Positions 29,294 to 38,171 of a stretch of 64,000 nt of DNA are shown piece by piece (the stretch's first letter is position 1; the number at the start of each line of letters is the position of its first letter). The stretch is from Photobacterium sp. GB-56. Its GTDB lineage: Bacteria; Pseudomonadota; Gammaproteobacteria; Enterobacterales; Vibrionaceae. Where the stretch lies: NCBI RefSeq assembly GCF_003026105.1, contig NZ_PYNW01000002.1, positions 62,001-126,000 of the forward strand, given 5' to 3'. Made by a program: the position numbers and the translations under genes. The notes under the pieces were generated by a model. The model did no database searches and had not been told where the DNA came from. It saw nothing but the letters and a program-made list of their open reading frames with translations.

Positions 29294-29527
29294 ATGAGCA
29301 ACATCGAAGAACGCGTAAAAAAAATCATCGTTGAGCAACTAGGCGTAGACGAAGCTGAAGTTAAAAACGAATCATCTTTCGTTGACGATCTAGGTGCAGA
29401 CTCACTAGATACAGTTGAACTAGTAATGGCACTTGAAGAAGAATTCGATACAGAGATTCCAGACGAAGAAGCTGAAAAAATTACTACTGTTCAAGCTGCA
29501 ATCGACTACGTAAACAGCGCACAGTAA
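29294..29527 (+). CDS. acpP: Acyl carrier protein
   Basis: Acidic 77-residue carrier of fatty-acyl chains. The phosphopantetheine attachment site is Ser37 in GADSLD. The ATG at 29294 gives the standard N-terminus [10 protein letters not shown]; an in-frame TTG at 29273 is not needed. It has its own upstream gap of 157 bp, so an extra promoter is likely, and a very strong terminator follows. Confidence 0.98.
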   Translation: MSNIEERVKKIIVEQLGVDEAEVKNESSFVDDLGADSLDTVELVMALEEEFDTEIPDEEAEKITTVQAAIDYVNSAQ

Positions 29528-29545
29528 TATAAAAATGAATATATC

Positions 29546-29578
29546 CAGGCGGTCTTTATGACCGCCTGTTTTTTTTTA
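29546..29578 (+). terminator. acpP terminator
   Basis: A perfect 9-bp GC-rich stem (29546-29554 with 29560-29568), a 5-nt loop and nine T residues. Confidence 0.93.
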
Positions 29579-29616
29579 ATTTCCTGTTTTATCCTCAATT
29601 CCCGGAGAAATTAATC

Positions 29617-30855
29617 GTGTCTAAGCGTCGTGTAGTTGTAACTGGCATGGGTATGCTTACCCCGGTTGGTAATTCTGTTGAATCTTCTTGGAAAGCTTTA
29701 CAGTCAGGCACTAGTGGTATTAGTACTATCCAACATTTTGATGCAAGCGCATTTGCTACTCAATTTGCCGGCATGATCAAAGACTTCAATTGCGAAGATT
29801 ACATGTCCAAGAAAGATGCACGCAAAATGGATTTATTCATTCAGTATGGCATTGCTGCTGGCGTACAAGCTTTCAAAGATTCAGGTATTGAAGTTACTGA
29901 AGAAAATGCAGCACGCATTGGCGTTGCTATCGGTTCTGGTATTGGTGGCTTAGGTCTAATTGAAGTTGGCCATCAAGCTTTAATGGAAAAAGGTCCGCGC
30001 AAAATTAGCCCGTTCTTTGTTCCTTCAACAATTGTAAATATGATCGCTGGACACATGTCTATCATGTACGGTCTACGTGGTCCAAATATCGCAATCTCTA
30101 CCGCATGTACGACTGGCCTTCATAACATTGGTCATGCAGCGCGTATGATCGCTTACGGCGATGCAGATGCGATGGTTGCTGGTGGTGCAGAAAAAGCATC
30201 AACGCCATTAGGTATGGGCGGTTTCGCAGCAGCAAAAGCACTATCTACGCGTAACGACGATCCTCAAGCGGCTTCTCGTCCATGGGACCAAGATCGCGAC
30301 GGTTTCGTACTAGGTGATGGTGCGGGTGTTATCGTGCTAGAAGAGTATGAACACGCAAAAGCACGTGGCGCTAAAATTTATGCTGAGCTTGTAGGCTTTG
30401 GTATGAGTGGTGACGCTTACCACATGACTTCACCAAGTGCAGATGGTTCAGGTGGCGCGCTAGCAATGGAAGCATGTATCCGTGATGCGGGTATTAATGC
30501 AGACCAAATTGGCTATATTAATGCGCATGGCACATCGACACCAGCAGGTGACGTTGCTGAAACATTAGGTATCAAGCGTGCTATGGGTAGCGCAGTTGAT
30601 AACGTTATGGTTTCTTCAACAAAATCAATGACAGGTCATCTATTGGGTGCTGCAGGTTCTGTAGAATCAATCATCACTATTCTAAGCTTAGTAGATCAAG
30701 TGGTTCCACCAACAATTAACTTGGATAATCCAGGTGAAGGTTGTGATCTTGACTATGTTCCAGGTGAAGCCCGCCAAGCAAATCTAGAGTACGCATTGTG
30801 TAACTCATTTGGTTTTGGTGGTACTAACGGTTCATTATTATTTAAGAAAATGTAG
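29617..30855 (+). CDS. fabF: 3-oxoacyl-ACP synthase II
   Basis: Elongating ketoacyl synthase, important for unsaturated chain elongation at low temperature. The 412-residue protein starts at GTG 29617 after CCGGAGA. The catalytic Cys164 lies in [11 protein letters not shown]; the two active-site His are in [11 protein letters not shown] (about 304) and [12 protein letters not shown] (about 341). It follows acpP after a strong terminator and precedes pabC. Confidence 0.98.
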   Translation: MSKRRVVVTGMGMLTPVGNSVESSWKALQSGTSGISTIQHFDASAFATQFAGMIKDFNCEDYMSKKDARKMDLFIQYGIAAGVQAFKDSGIEVTEENAARIGVAIGSGIGGLGLIEVGHQALMEKGPRKISPFFVPSTIVNMIAGHMSIMYGLRGPNIAISTACTTGLHNIGHAARMIAYGDADAMVAGGAEKASTPLGMGGFAAAKALSTRNDDPQAASRPWDQDRDGFVLGDGAGVIVLEEYEHAKARGAKIYAELVGFGMSGDAYHMTSPSADGSGGALAMEACIRDAGINADQIGYINAHGTSTPAGDVAETLGIKRAMGSAVDNVMVSSTKSMTGHLLGAAGSVESIITILSLVDQVVPPTINLDNPGEGCDLDYVPGEARQANLEYALCNSFGFGGTNGSLLFKKM

Positions 30856-30910
30856 TTACATTTGTCTCTAAATGGCATCAGGAAAATCGCTTAATAACCT
30901 GATATGATTA

Positions 30911-30948
30911 GCAGCCCGATATCTTTGTAGGTATTGGGCTGTTTTTTA
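30911..30948 (+). terminator. fabF terminator
   Basis: A 10-bp stem with one G-T pair, starting CAGCCCGATA (30912), followed by six T residues. Confidence 0.8.
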
Positions 30949-30966
30949 TCATAAAAAGGATAATCG

Positions 30967-31776
30967 ATGGCGTTTATTAACAGTCAGAAACAACGAGAGT
31001 TAGCAATAACGGATCGTGCTATACAATATGGAGATGGCTGTTTTTCGACAATAGGCGTTAAACAGGGAAAGCTGTTGTTATGGCGGTTTCATCTTGAACG
31101 ATTACAACAAACGTTGCGCAGGTTAGCGATTAATGAACCTGATTGGGATCAAGTCTTTCTACAGGCTAAAAAACTCGCTCAATCTTTCACTGATCGTGGT
31201 GGGATAAAAATATTAATCAGCCGAGGTGGCGGCGGTAGGGGGTATAGCCCAACGGGCTGCGATGACACGACAGTTATTTTTAGTGCTTTCAATTGGCCTA
31301 CCCATTATAAGCAATGGCAGAAAGATGGCATCATACTGGGGGTTTGTCAGCAGCAACTGGGTTACAGTCCAATGCTTGCGGGGATGAAGCACTTAAATCG
31401 ATTAGAACAGGTACTCTTAAAACAAGAAGTCGAACATAAACAATGGTTGGATGCTGTGGTGCTCAATACCAATGATCATGTTATTGAAACAACAGCATCT
31501 AATATCTTCTGGCGTAAAGGGCGTGTTGTTTATACGCCAGAATTAATAGGATCTGGAGTTGAAGGTGTCATGCGTCGACATGTCATTACATTGCTTTCAA
31601 CGTTGCCATATACGTTAGAATTAGGTGATTATTCTCTGGCAGATTTGCTTTGTGCTGATGAAGTATTTATAACCAATGCGTTAATGGAGTTAGTGCCAAT
31701 AATGGCGATTGACTCTACCTATTATCAACAACAGTCACTACTCGACGTATTACAAAAGAGGCTATATACGTGTTAA
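30967..31776 (+). CDS. pabC: Aminodeoxychorismate lyase
   Basis: PLP-dependent fold-type IV enzyme that forms p-aminobenzoate for folate synthesis. The 269-residue protein begins near AITDRAIQYGDGCFSTI, as in family members. The PLP lysine is in GMKHLNRLEQVLLK near residue 140, and TTASNIFWRKG follows near 178. Its last codons overlap the mltG start by 7 nt. Confidence 0.93.
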   Translation: MAFINSQKQRELAITDRAIQYGDGCFSTIGVKQGKLLLWRFHLERLQQTLRRLAINEPDWDQVFLQAKKLAQSFTDRGGIKILISRGGGGRGYSPTGCDDTTVIFSAFNWPTHYKQWQKDGIILGVCQQQLGYSPMLAGMKHLNRLEQVLLKQEVEHKQWLDAVVLNTNDHVIETTASNIFWRKGRVVYTPELIGSGVEGVMRRHVITLLSTLPYTLELGDYSLADLLCADEVFITNALMELVPIMAIDSTYYQQQSLLDVLQKRLYTC

Positions 31777-32789
31777 AGAAGTTGATTCTTATTGTTTTCA
31801 TTCTTGCTGCCCTAGCGGCAGGTGCTGCTGGTTGGGCGTATACTCAAGTGAAGAACGAGCTAAATCTGCCCGTTATTAATACTGAGCAGGTAATGATAAC
31901 AGTTAAACCAGGGACATCGTTTAGAGGGTTAATCAATCAGCTTGTACAAGATAAAGTGATCAAGGCATCACAATGGACGCGCTGGGTCGGAAAGTTAGAT
32001 CCCTCTTTAACGGATATTAAGGCAGGAACTTACGGTCTAGAGCCACATAAAACATTGCAAGAAGTATTGGCATTGATTGCTTCTGGCAAGGAGTTTCAAT
32101 ATTCAATCACCTTGGTTGAAGGTGAGCGTTTTAGTGAATGGTTAAAAAAAATCCAAGCTGCGCCTGAATTAAAGCATATTACTGATGGCATGACAGAGCC
32201 ACAAATTGCGAAAGCGATCGGCATTGATAACGTTAAAATTGAAGGTTATTTACTGCCTGATACGTATCATTACACAGCGGGTACTACCGATATTGCAGTA
32301 CTGAAACGTGCTTATCTAGCGATGAATAAAGAGTTAGCCACTGCGTGGGAGCGACGTGAGAAAGATCTGCCTTTAAAAGATCCTTATCAAGTATTGATCA
32401 TGGCTTCTATTATTGAAAAAGAAACCGCTGTGCCAGCAGAACGAGGTTTGGTTGCGTCTGTCTTTATGAATCGTTTGCGCAAAGGGATGCCTTTACAAAC
32501 CGACCCAACCGTTATTTATGGCATGGGTGATAAATATAAAGGCAATATTCGTAAAAAAGATCTTAGAACCCCAACGCCTTATAACACCTATACCATGAAA
32601 GGTTTACCACCAACACCGATAGCAATGCCAAGTAAAGCATCAGTATTAGCAGCCGTTAATCCTGATAAGAGCAATTACTATTATTTCGTGGCCGATGGTA
32701 AAGGCGGGCACAAATTCTCTACAACTTTGGTTGAGCACAACCGTGCGGTTCGTGCATACCTGAAAACATTAAGAAAACAGTCACAATGA
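31770..32789 (+). CDS. mltG: Endolytic murein transglycosylase MltG
   Basis: Inner-membrane enzyme that cleaves nascent glycan strands and sets their length. The 339-residue protein has one N-terminal membrane helix (about 5-25), a LysM-like region and the YceG catalytic domain with IIEKET (Glu218 is the likely catalytic residue) and [12 protein letters not shown]. The GTG start at 31770 overlaps pabC, and its stop overlaps tmk by 4 nt. That suggests translational coupling. Confidence 0.95.
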   Translation: MLKKLILIVFILAALAAGAAGWAYTQVKNELNLPVINTEQVMITVKPGTSFRGLINQLVQDKVIKASQWTRWVGKLDPSLTDIKAGTYGLEPHKTLQEVLALIASGKEFQYSITLVEGERFSEWLKKIQAAPELKHITDGMTEPQIAKAIGIDNVKIEGYLLPDTYHYTAGTTDIAVLKRAYLAMNKELATAWERREKDLPLKDPYQVLIMASIIEKETAVPAERGLVASVFMNRLRKGMPLQTDPTVIYGMGDKYKGNIRKKDLRTPTPYNTYTMKGLPPTPIAMPSKASVLAAVNPDKSNYYYFVADGKGGHKFSTTLVEHNRAVRAYLKTLRKQSQ

Positions 32790-33415
32790 TCGGTAAATTT
32801 ATTGTCATCGAAGGTCTTGAAGGGGCCGGTAAAAGTACTGCGATTAAGCAAGTTATCGCGACCTTGGCACAGCATGGTATTCATGATCCAGCATCAACGC
32901 GAGAGCCTGGTGGTACACCTTTAGCAGAGCAAATGCGGGCACTGGTTAAAGAAGGGCATCCTGATGAGCCATTAACCGATATGGCTGAATTATTACTGCT
33001 TTATGCGGCACGTATTCAATTGGTTGATAACGTGATTAAACCTGCATTGAACCAAGGCCAGTGGGTTGTTGGCGACCGTCATGATATGTCATCCCAAGCA
33101 TACCAAGGTGGCGGACGTGGTTTTGATAAAGCATTAATGGAAAATCTACGTGATACGGTACTGGGCGATTTTCGTCCTGATCTGACTATCTATATGGATA
33201 TCGAGCCTGAACTGGGGTTACAACGTGCCCGTGGTCGTGGTGCGCTAGATCGTATCGAACAAATGAATGTCGATTTCTTCCATCGTGCGCGTGCGCGTTT
33301 TCTTGAATTATCAGAGAATCAACCAAACGTCATTATTATCGATGCAAGTCAGCGTTTAGAAAAAGTGACTGAAGATCTACAGTCTGCGCTGAATGCATGG
33401 TTGGAGCAGCAATAA
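32786..33415 (+). CDS. tmk: Thymidylate kinase
   Basis: Converts dTMP to dTDP. The 209-residue protein has the P-loop GLEGAGKST at residues 10-18, the DR(x) motif in [17 protein letters not shown] near residue 95 and a lid region [12 protein letters not shown] near 150. It overlaps mltG by 4 nt (ATGA), and holB starts just after its stop codon. Confidence 0.97.
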   Translation: MIGKFIVIEGLEGAGKSTAIKQVIATLAQHGIHDPASTREPGGTPLAEQMRALVKEGHPDEPLTDMAELLLLYAARIQLVDNVIKPALNQGQWVVGDRHDMSSQAYQGGGRGFDKALMENLRDTVLGDFRPDLTIYMDIEPELGLQRARGRGALDRIEQMNVDFFHRARARFLELSENQPNVIIIDASQRLEKVTEDLQSALNAWLEQQ

Positions 33416-33416
33416 C

Positions 33417-34379
33417 ATGTTGTATCCGTGGCAAGAATCGTTATGGCAGAATTGGCAACAGTTGTTAGAGCAAAAGCGGCTTCATCATGCCATTTTGTTG
33501 TTGGCGGTAAAAGGCAGTGGCCGTGATGTCCTCGCGCGCCAGTTAGCTAAAACCGTTTTATGTCAAAACAATGAAACAGAACCATGTGATGTTTGCCATA
33601 GCTGTAAATTATTTGAAGCTAACAGCCATCCTGATTTTCATGTTATTAAGCCTGAACAAGAAGGAAAACAAATCGGTGTTGATGCGGTTCGACAATGTAA
33701 CCGCTGGGCAACGGAAACCTCTCACTTAAATGGTCAGCGTGTTATTTTAATTGAACATGCCGATGCAATGGGAGAAGCGGGCTCGAATGCGATTTTAAAA
33801 ACGCTTGAAGAGCCACCGCAAGGTTGTCAGTTTATTCTAACGGCGCAAAGTTTAGATAGTTTATTACCGACTATTGTTAGTCGTTGTAATAAATGGCGTT
33901 TGCCAATACCTGCTGAGTCAAATGTAAAGCAGTGGGTTGAGCATAAATTAATGCAATCGATTAACGTTGAATTTATTCGCCTTAATAGTGGGGCGCCATT
34001 GTCAACGTTAGCGTTTGTTGAAAGTGGTATGAATATTCGTCATGCTAATTTGATCAAAGCTTTTGCCGAGTTTTTACAGCCACCAAATATTGGTATCTAT
34101 GATGTTACCGCGATGTGTACTGCAGACGGTATTGTTACATTAAAATGGCTAAGCTATTTTTTAGTCGACTGTATTAAGTATCAGCAAGGTGTAAGCAATA
34201 GTTTTGTGCACAACGAATCTTTAGTGGCAGTACAACAGGTTGCTACACAGGTTTCGGGGGCTTTGTTACTTGAGCAGTCAAGAAAAATTAATACGCTATA
34301 CCGTAAATTAGAGCAGCATACAGGATTGAATATTGAGCTGTTAGTTGTAGAGTGGCTAACTGGTTTTATTCAAGATTAA
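33417..34379 (+). CDS. holB: DNA polymerase III delta' subunit
   Basis: Clamp-loader subunit that works with gamma/tau and delta to load the sliding clamp. The protein is 320 residues from ATG 33417 (MLYPWQESLW), one base after the tmk stop codon. A four-Cys zinc module (CQNNETEPCDVCHSC, about residues 49-63), GVDAVR and NAILKTLEEPP are recognisable. The P-loop is degenerate (VKGSGRDV), as expected for delta', which does not hydrolyse ATP. Confidence 0.94.
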   Translation: MLYPWQESLWQNWQQLLEQKRLHHAILLLAVKGSGRDVLARQLAKTVLCQNNETEPCDVCHSCKLFEANSHPDFHVIKPEQEGKQIGVDAVRQCNRWATETSHLNGQRVILIEHADAMGEAGSNAILKTLEEPPQGCQFILTAQSLDSLLPTIVSRCNKWRLPIPAESNVKQWVEHKLMQSINVEFIRLNSGAPLSTLAFVESGMNIRHANLIKAFAEFLQPPNIGIYDVTAMCTADGIVTLKWLSYFLVDCIKYQQGVSNSFVHNESLVAVQQVATQVSGALLLEQSRKINTLYRKLEQHTGLNIELLVVEWLTGFIQD

Positions 34380-34435
34380 GCGTAGTATTGAGTTTTGTAT
34401 TTATAGTCATATTCAGAGATAAAAGAGGAACGCCC

Positions 34436-35212
34436 GTGTTAGTTGATTCACATTGTCATCTCGACAAACTTGATTACGATAAGTTACATACAGGGATTGA
34501 TGATGTACTTAATAAAGCCAAAGAAAGAGGTGTAGAGTACTTTCTTTCTGTTGGTGTAACGTTGGCCGCTTTTCCTAAAATGATGGAAATGATCGCCCCT
34601 TACGAAAATATTTTTGCTTCTTGTGGTATTCACCCTTTAGATGTTGAGTCTGGTTATAACTACGAACAGTTTAAGGCTTTTGCGCAACATGAAAGAGTTG
34701 TGGCTATTGGTGAAACGGGGTTAGATTACCATTACCAGCCTGATACGGCAGAGCTTCAGCAAGAGATCTTTCGCCAACAGGTTCGTGTCGCGGTTGAATT
34801 GAATAAGCCACTTATTATCCATACTCGTATGGCACGTGAAGATACAATGCGTATTCTTCGTGAAGAAGGGGCTCAAAAATGTGGCGGTGTTTTACACTGT
34901 TTCACTGAATCGCTTGAAATGGCATTAGATGCGATTGAACTTGGTTTTTATATTTCGATTTCAGGGATTGTAACATTTAATACAGCAAGCGATCTGAAAA
35001 ATGTGGTGAGCCAATTGCCACTGGATCGTTTGTTAGTTGAAACGGATTCACCGTTCCTTGCGCCAATGCCATACCGAGGTAAGCAAAATCAGCCTGCGTA
35101 TACACGTGAAGTTGCTCAATATATTGCGTTGCTAAAAGGTGTTTCCGTTGAAGAGGTTGAACGAGCAACCACTGAAAATTTCTTTACGCTATTTCCTTTA
35201 GCGAAGAAATAA
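34436..35212 (+). CDS. ycfH: TatD-family metal-dependent deoxyribonuclease YcfH
   Basis: TIM-barrel metallohydrolase of the TatD DNase family, 258 residues from GTG 34436, which follows AGAGGA and aligns with E. coli YcfH. Metal ligands are in DSHCHLD at residues 3-9, GETGLDYHY near 92, IHTRMA near 128, LHCFTE near 150 and ETDSPFLAP near 202. It closes the yceD-to-ycfH block exactly as in E. coli. Confidence 0.95.
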   Translation: MLVDSHCHLDKLDYDKLHTGIDDVLNKAKERGVEYFLSVGVTLAAFPKMMEMIAPYENIFASCGIHPLDVESGYNYEQFKAFAQHERVVAIGETGLDYHYQPDTAELQQEIFRQQVRVAVELNKPLIIHTRMAREDTMRILREEGAQKCGGVLHCFTESLEMALDAIELGFYISISGIVTFNTASDLKNVVSQLPLDRLLVETDSPFLAPMPYRGKQNQPAYTREVAQYIALLKGVSVEEVERATTENFFTLFPLAKK

Positions 35213-35231
35213 CTTTGATAGATTGGTCGTG

Positions 35232-35264
35232 AAAAAAGAGAAGCGCTGGCTTCTCTTTTTTTTT
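35232..35264 (+). terminator. ycfH terminator
   Basis: A 12-bp stem (35233-35244 with 35249-35260) with a 4-nt loop and a T run. Confidence 0.9.
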
Positions 35265-35831
35265 GGTTAGAAGTGTTGGCGAGAGTAAATATATATAAAT
35301 CGTTACTTTTAATTATTACAAAAGTAACAAAGGTAACTGAGTATATATTCAGCATAGAATGAAACGTAATTAATAGTACTTATATGGATATATAGAAGTA
35401 GGATATTTTATTGATTGATAAATATCACAGATCTTTTAATGATGACTATTGGTTAAAGCATTGTATCCATCCCGTTTTAAATTTGTCATTGAAACTTAAT
35501 AAAAAGTGAATTTTTATCTTTACTATCAGCAATTTAATGCTTTTTCTTTAATTAATGTGATCAATGTTCTATATTTTTGATGTTATTTAAGTATATTCTG
35601 GCGAAAATGGGTAAAAACGCGCAATATTGATTATTGGGGGTAATGCTTTCAAGGAATGCTTTAATCAGTTTATTATTAGAAGATGCTAAAGATAAATTAA
35701 TTAAAGCAGACAGCATTTATTATTGAATCCTAATTATACCAATTAAATTAATGAGTTATTACAGGTGTCTCTGTCGGTGTCAATGACATTCTGCAGTTAT
35801 ACATTTGGATATATCAAAGGGTAAAAAAATT
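35265..35831. other. Long non-coding region upstream of the IIBC PTS gene
   Basis: About 570 bp, AT-rich and without a plausible gene. It contains the GTTAC-type repeats at 35302-35337 and four copies of an AATGCTTT/AAAGCATT octamer (35455, 35536, 35642, 35655). I infer a long promoter/leader region. Confidence 0.6.
35302..35337. promoter_or_regulatory. GTTAC-type repeat cluster upstream of PTS IIBC
   Basis: A perfect 9-bp inverted repeat GTTACTTTT/AAAAGTAAC (35302-35310 and 35320-35328). A further GTAAC lies at 35333-35337, 9 bp after the previous one. A similar array stands upstream of the second PTS gene. Regulator unknown. Confidence 0.5.
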
Positions 35832-37340
35832 ATGTCGAATGGCAATAAGTCTTCAGCAGAGAAGATCCTTGAAGGAGTTGGTGGTGCAGGCAATATAAAA
35901 TTTTTGTCTTGCTGCGCAACTCGCTTACGTTTTGAATTAAATGATAATTCTATTGTTGATAAAGCAGCATTAGATGCCATTCCTGATGTGATGGGGTGTA
36001 TTCCTCAAAGCGGTGATCGCTACCAAATTGTTATCGGTGGTGGTGTTGCGACTATGCATAGCGCATTACAGCAACTGATGGAAAGTCAAACGGGTAGTGG
36101 TACAGCAAGCACGAATGAAGTGAAAGCTGATAATGCATCAAATGATGATATTAAAGCTTCTATGCGCTCTAGTGGTGTAAGAGGGAAAGTTGCTTGGGTT
36201 GATGGTTTTTTTGAATACCTTTCAGATTCGTTCCGTCCAATTTTAGGTATTTTATTAGGTGCGTCGTTAATTATTGCACTATGTGCAGTATTAGACGCCC
36301 TTCATATTGTTGACTTTAGAGGTGATAAGTCTGCAGGTTGGGTTTTTGTTGACTCAATGTGGCATACAGTATTTTACTTCTTGCCTATTATGGTTGCTTA
36401 CAATGCCTCGAAAAAACTGAAGGTTGATCCTTGGTTGGGCGCTGCAATCATGGGCGCACTTATGACGCCTGATTTCCAAAAACTAACCTCACTTGCATCA
36501 ACAACATCGATTAAAGATACGACCTTAGGGACTGTCTCTCATGTTGCCCATGTGTTTGGTTTACCAATGCAGCTTAATGATTATTCTGGTAACGTATTTG
36601 TACCGCTAATCATGGTTGCTGTATTAGCTGTGGTTTATCGCTTCCTGAAGAAGATTGTTCCAGATAATTTGCACATGGTATTTGTGCCGTTCTTATCTTT
36701 GATTATCATGATTCCGCTTACAGCGTTCCTAATTGGTCCTCTAGGTGTTTGGATTGGTACTTACTTAGGTCTTGGTTTAGCTTGGCTTAATACACATGCA
36801 CCATTTGTGTTCGCGATTCTAATTCCATTACTGTACCCATTCCTTGTACCTCTTGGTCTTCACTGGCCTCTAAATGCATTGATGCTAATGAATATTCAAA
36901 CATTGGGTTATGACTTCATTCAAGGTCCTATGGGTGTTTGGAACTTTGCATGTTTCGGTGCAACAGCGGGTGTGCTACTAATTTCATTACGTGAAAAAGA
37001 TAAAACCATGCGTCAGACAGCTTCTGGTGCGTTAGCTGCTGGTTTATTCGGTGGTATTTCGGAGCCTTCACTATACGGTATACACTTACGATTTAAGAAA
37101 GTTTACTCACGTATGCTTCCTGGTTGTCTAGCTGGTGGTTTAACAATTGCAATTCTAGGTTCTCAATACGGTGGTATTAAAACTAAGGCGTTTGCATTTA
37201 CTTCGTTACTAACCATCCCAGTATTCCACCCAATGTGGGTATATGCAGTATCAATTGCAGTGGCATTCATTGTGCCAATGCTACTTATTTTCTTCTTTGA
37301 CTATCGTACTCCAGAAGAAAAAGCGGCTCATAAAGAATAA
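35832..37340 (+). CDS. PTS transporter subunit IIBC, sucrose/beta-glucoside family
   Basis: Sugar permease of the phosphotransferase system. From ATG 35832 the protein has 502 residues: a IIB domain first (about 1-80, phosphorylation-site Cys in CATRLRF) and then a ten-helix IIC domain (about 110-490). The B-then-C order is that of the sucrose, trehalose, N-acetylmuramate and beta-glucoside branch. No IIA domain is attached, so it must borrow one, probably Crr. No hydrolase or regulator lies next to it, so the sugar cannot be named. Confidence 0.88.
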   Translation: MSNGNKSSAEKILEGVGGAGNIKFLSCCATRLRFELNDNSIVDKAALDAIPDVMGCIPQSGDRYQIVIGGGVATMHSALQQLMESQTGSGTASTNEVKADNASNDDIKASMRSSGVRGKVAWVDGFFEYLSDSFRPILGILLGASLIIALCAVLDALHIVDFRGDKSAGWVFVDSMWHTVFYFLPIMVAYNASKKLKVDPWLGAAIMGALMTPDFQKLTSLASTTSIKDTTLGTVSHVAHVFGLPMQLNDYSGNVFVPLIMVAVLAVVYRFLKKIVPDNLHMVFVPFLSLIIMIPLTAFLIGPLGVWIGTYLGLGLAWLNTHAPFVFAILIPLLYPFLVPLGLHWPLNALMLMNIQTLGYDFIQGPMGVWNFACFGATAGVLLISLREKDKTMRQTASGALAAGLFGGISEPSLYGIHLRFKKVYSRMLPGCLAGGLTIAILGSQYGGIKTKAFAFTSLLTIPVFHPMWVYAVSIAVAFIVPMLLIFFFDYRTPEEKAAHKE

Positions 37341-37367
37341 GTTTATTCTTATTCGTTGAATGCTCAT

Positions 37368-37400
37368 AATCCCGTAATGAAAATTACGGGATTTTTTTTA
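37368..37400 (+). terminator. Terminator after PTS IIBC
   Basis: A perfect 11-bp stem (37368-37378 with 37383-37393), GAAA loop and a T run. It shows that the two PTS genes are separate units. Confidence 0.92.
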
Positions 37401-37691
37401 ACCGTTTTGAAATAATTAGGTGTTATTTCATTTAATTTAAAATTGTGATAAAGATCTGCACGTGAAATCGCTTAGCTATAAAGTGGACTGTATATCAAAA
37501 ACAAGAACCTCTCAATCATCCACAACACTGGTATTTTTCTCATTTACATTACTTTTAATGAAAATAGTCGTTTAATCTCATTTTTACTTATAAGTAATCA
37601 TATTAGGCTATTCTAATTAAAATAGGTGTGCGAAATACTCAACCCATATTAACTTATGCTAACGATAAATAGTTTTATTTACTTAACGAAT

Positions 37692-37714
37692 GTTACATTG
37701 GTTACATAAGTTAC
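37692..37714. promoter_or_regulatory. Three phased GTTAC repeats upstream of PTS IICB
   Basis: GTTAC occurs at 37692, 37701 and 37710, each 9 bp apart; the last continues as GTTACTTTT, identical to the arm found upstream of the IIBC gene. Such short direct repeats at near-helical spacing are typical of sites for OmpR-type regulators, but no regulator is identified. Confidence 0.5.
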
Positions 37715-37917
37715 TTTTTAGAGATTAATCTATTGGCATTAATAGATTGATTGGTTTAAAAGTTATTTATTATCAATTGGTTATTGGTTTGTTTCTGCTT
37801 TTTAATATATTTATTTTGATGTGATCGCCATTATATATTCTGAATCTTTCATCACTATCTTTTAGTAAATATGACAATCATCAAGTTATATTAATTATCG
37901 AAATTTATACTTATGCC

Positions 37918-37984
37918 GAAATAACAAAGAATGAATACTAACATTATGACTACGGGGGTATGTCGTTAGTGTTTATGTTATTTC
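37918..37984 (+). promoter_or_regulatory. Imperfect long hairpin in the IICB leader
   Basis: Outer arms GAAATAACA/TGTTATTTC (37918-37926, 37976-37984), middle arms ACTAAC/GTTAGT (37937-37942, 37965-37970) and an inner GAC/GTC closing a G-rich loop (about 37951-37961). The set could fold as one interrupted stem in the mRNA. I could not match it to a known riboswitch. Confidence 0.45.
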
Positions 37985-38171
37985 AGGTAAATATAGTACT
38001 CAGGAGCTAAATGTTCACTATCACAATCAATTACCTCGGTAATTTGAGCTTGTCTCGTGTGAGTGTGCATTACTACGCTTATTGAATTAATAAAAATAAT
38101 GGTTACAAAGACAAATAAAGTCTGAATTATTTTTGATACAAGTTTAGATCCCATATCGAGGAGATAAGGTA

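Larger units (their letters stand above)
37401..38171. other. Long non-coding region upstream of the IICB PTS gene
   Basis: About 770 bp, AT-rich with no credible gene. It contains three phased GTTAC repeats, a long imperfect hairpin (37918-37984) and a small ATTACC/GGTAAT hairpin near 38030-38044. The gene-proximal part probably forms a transcribed leader. Confidence 0.6.
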
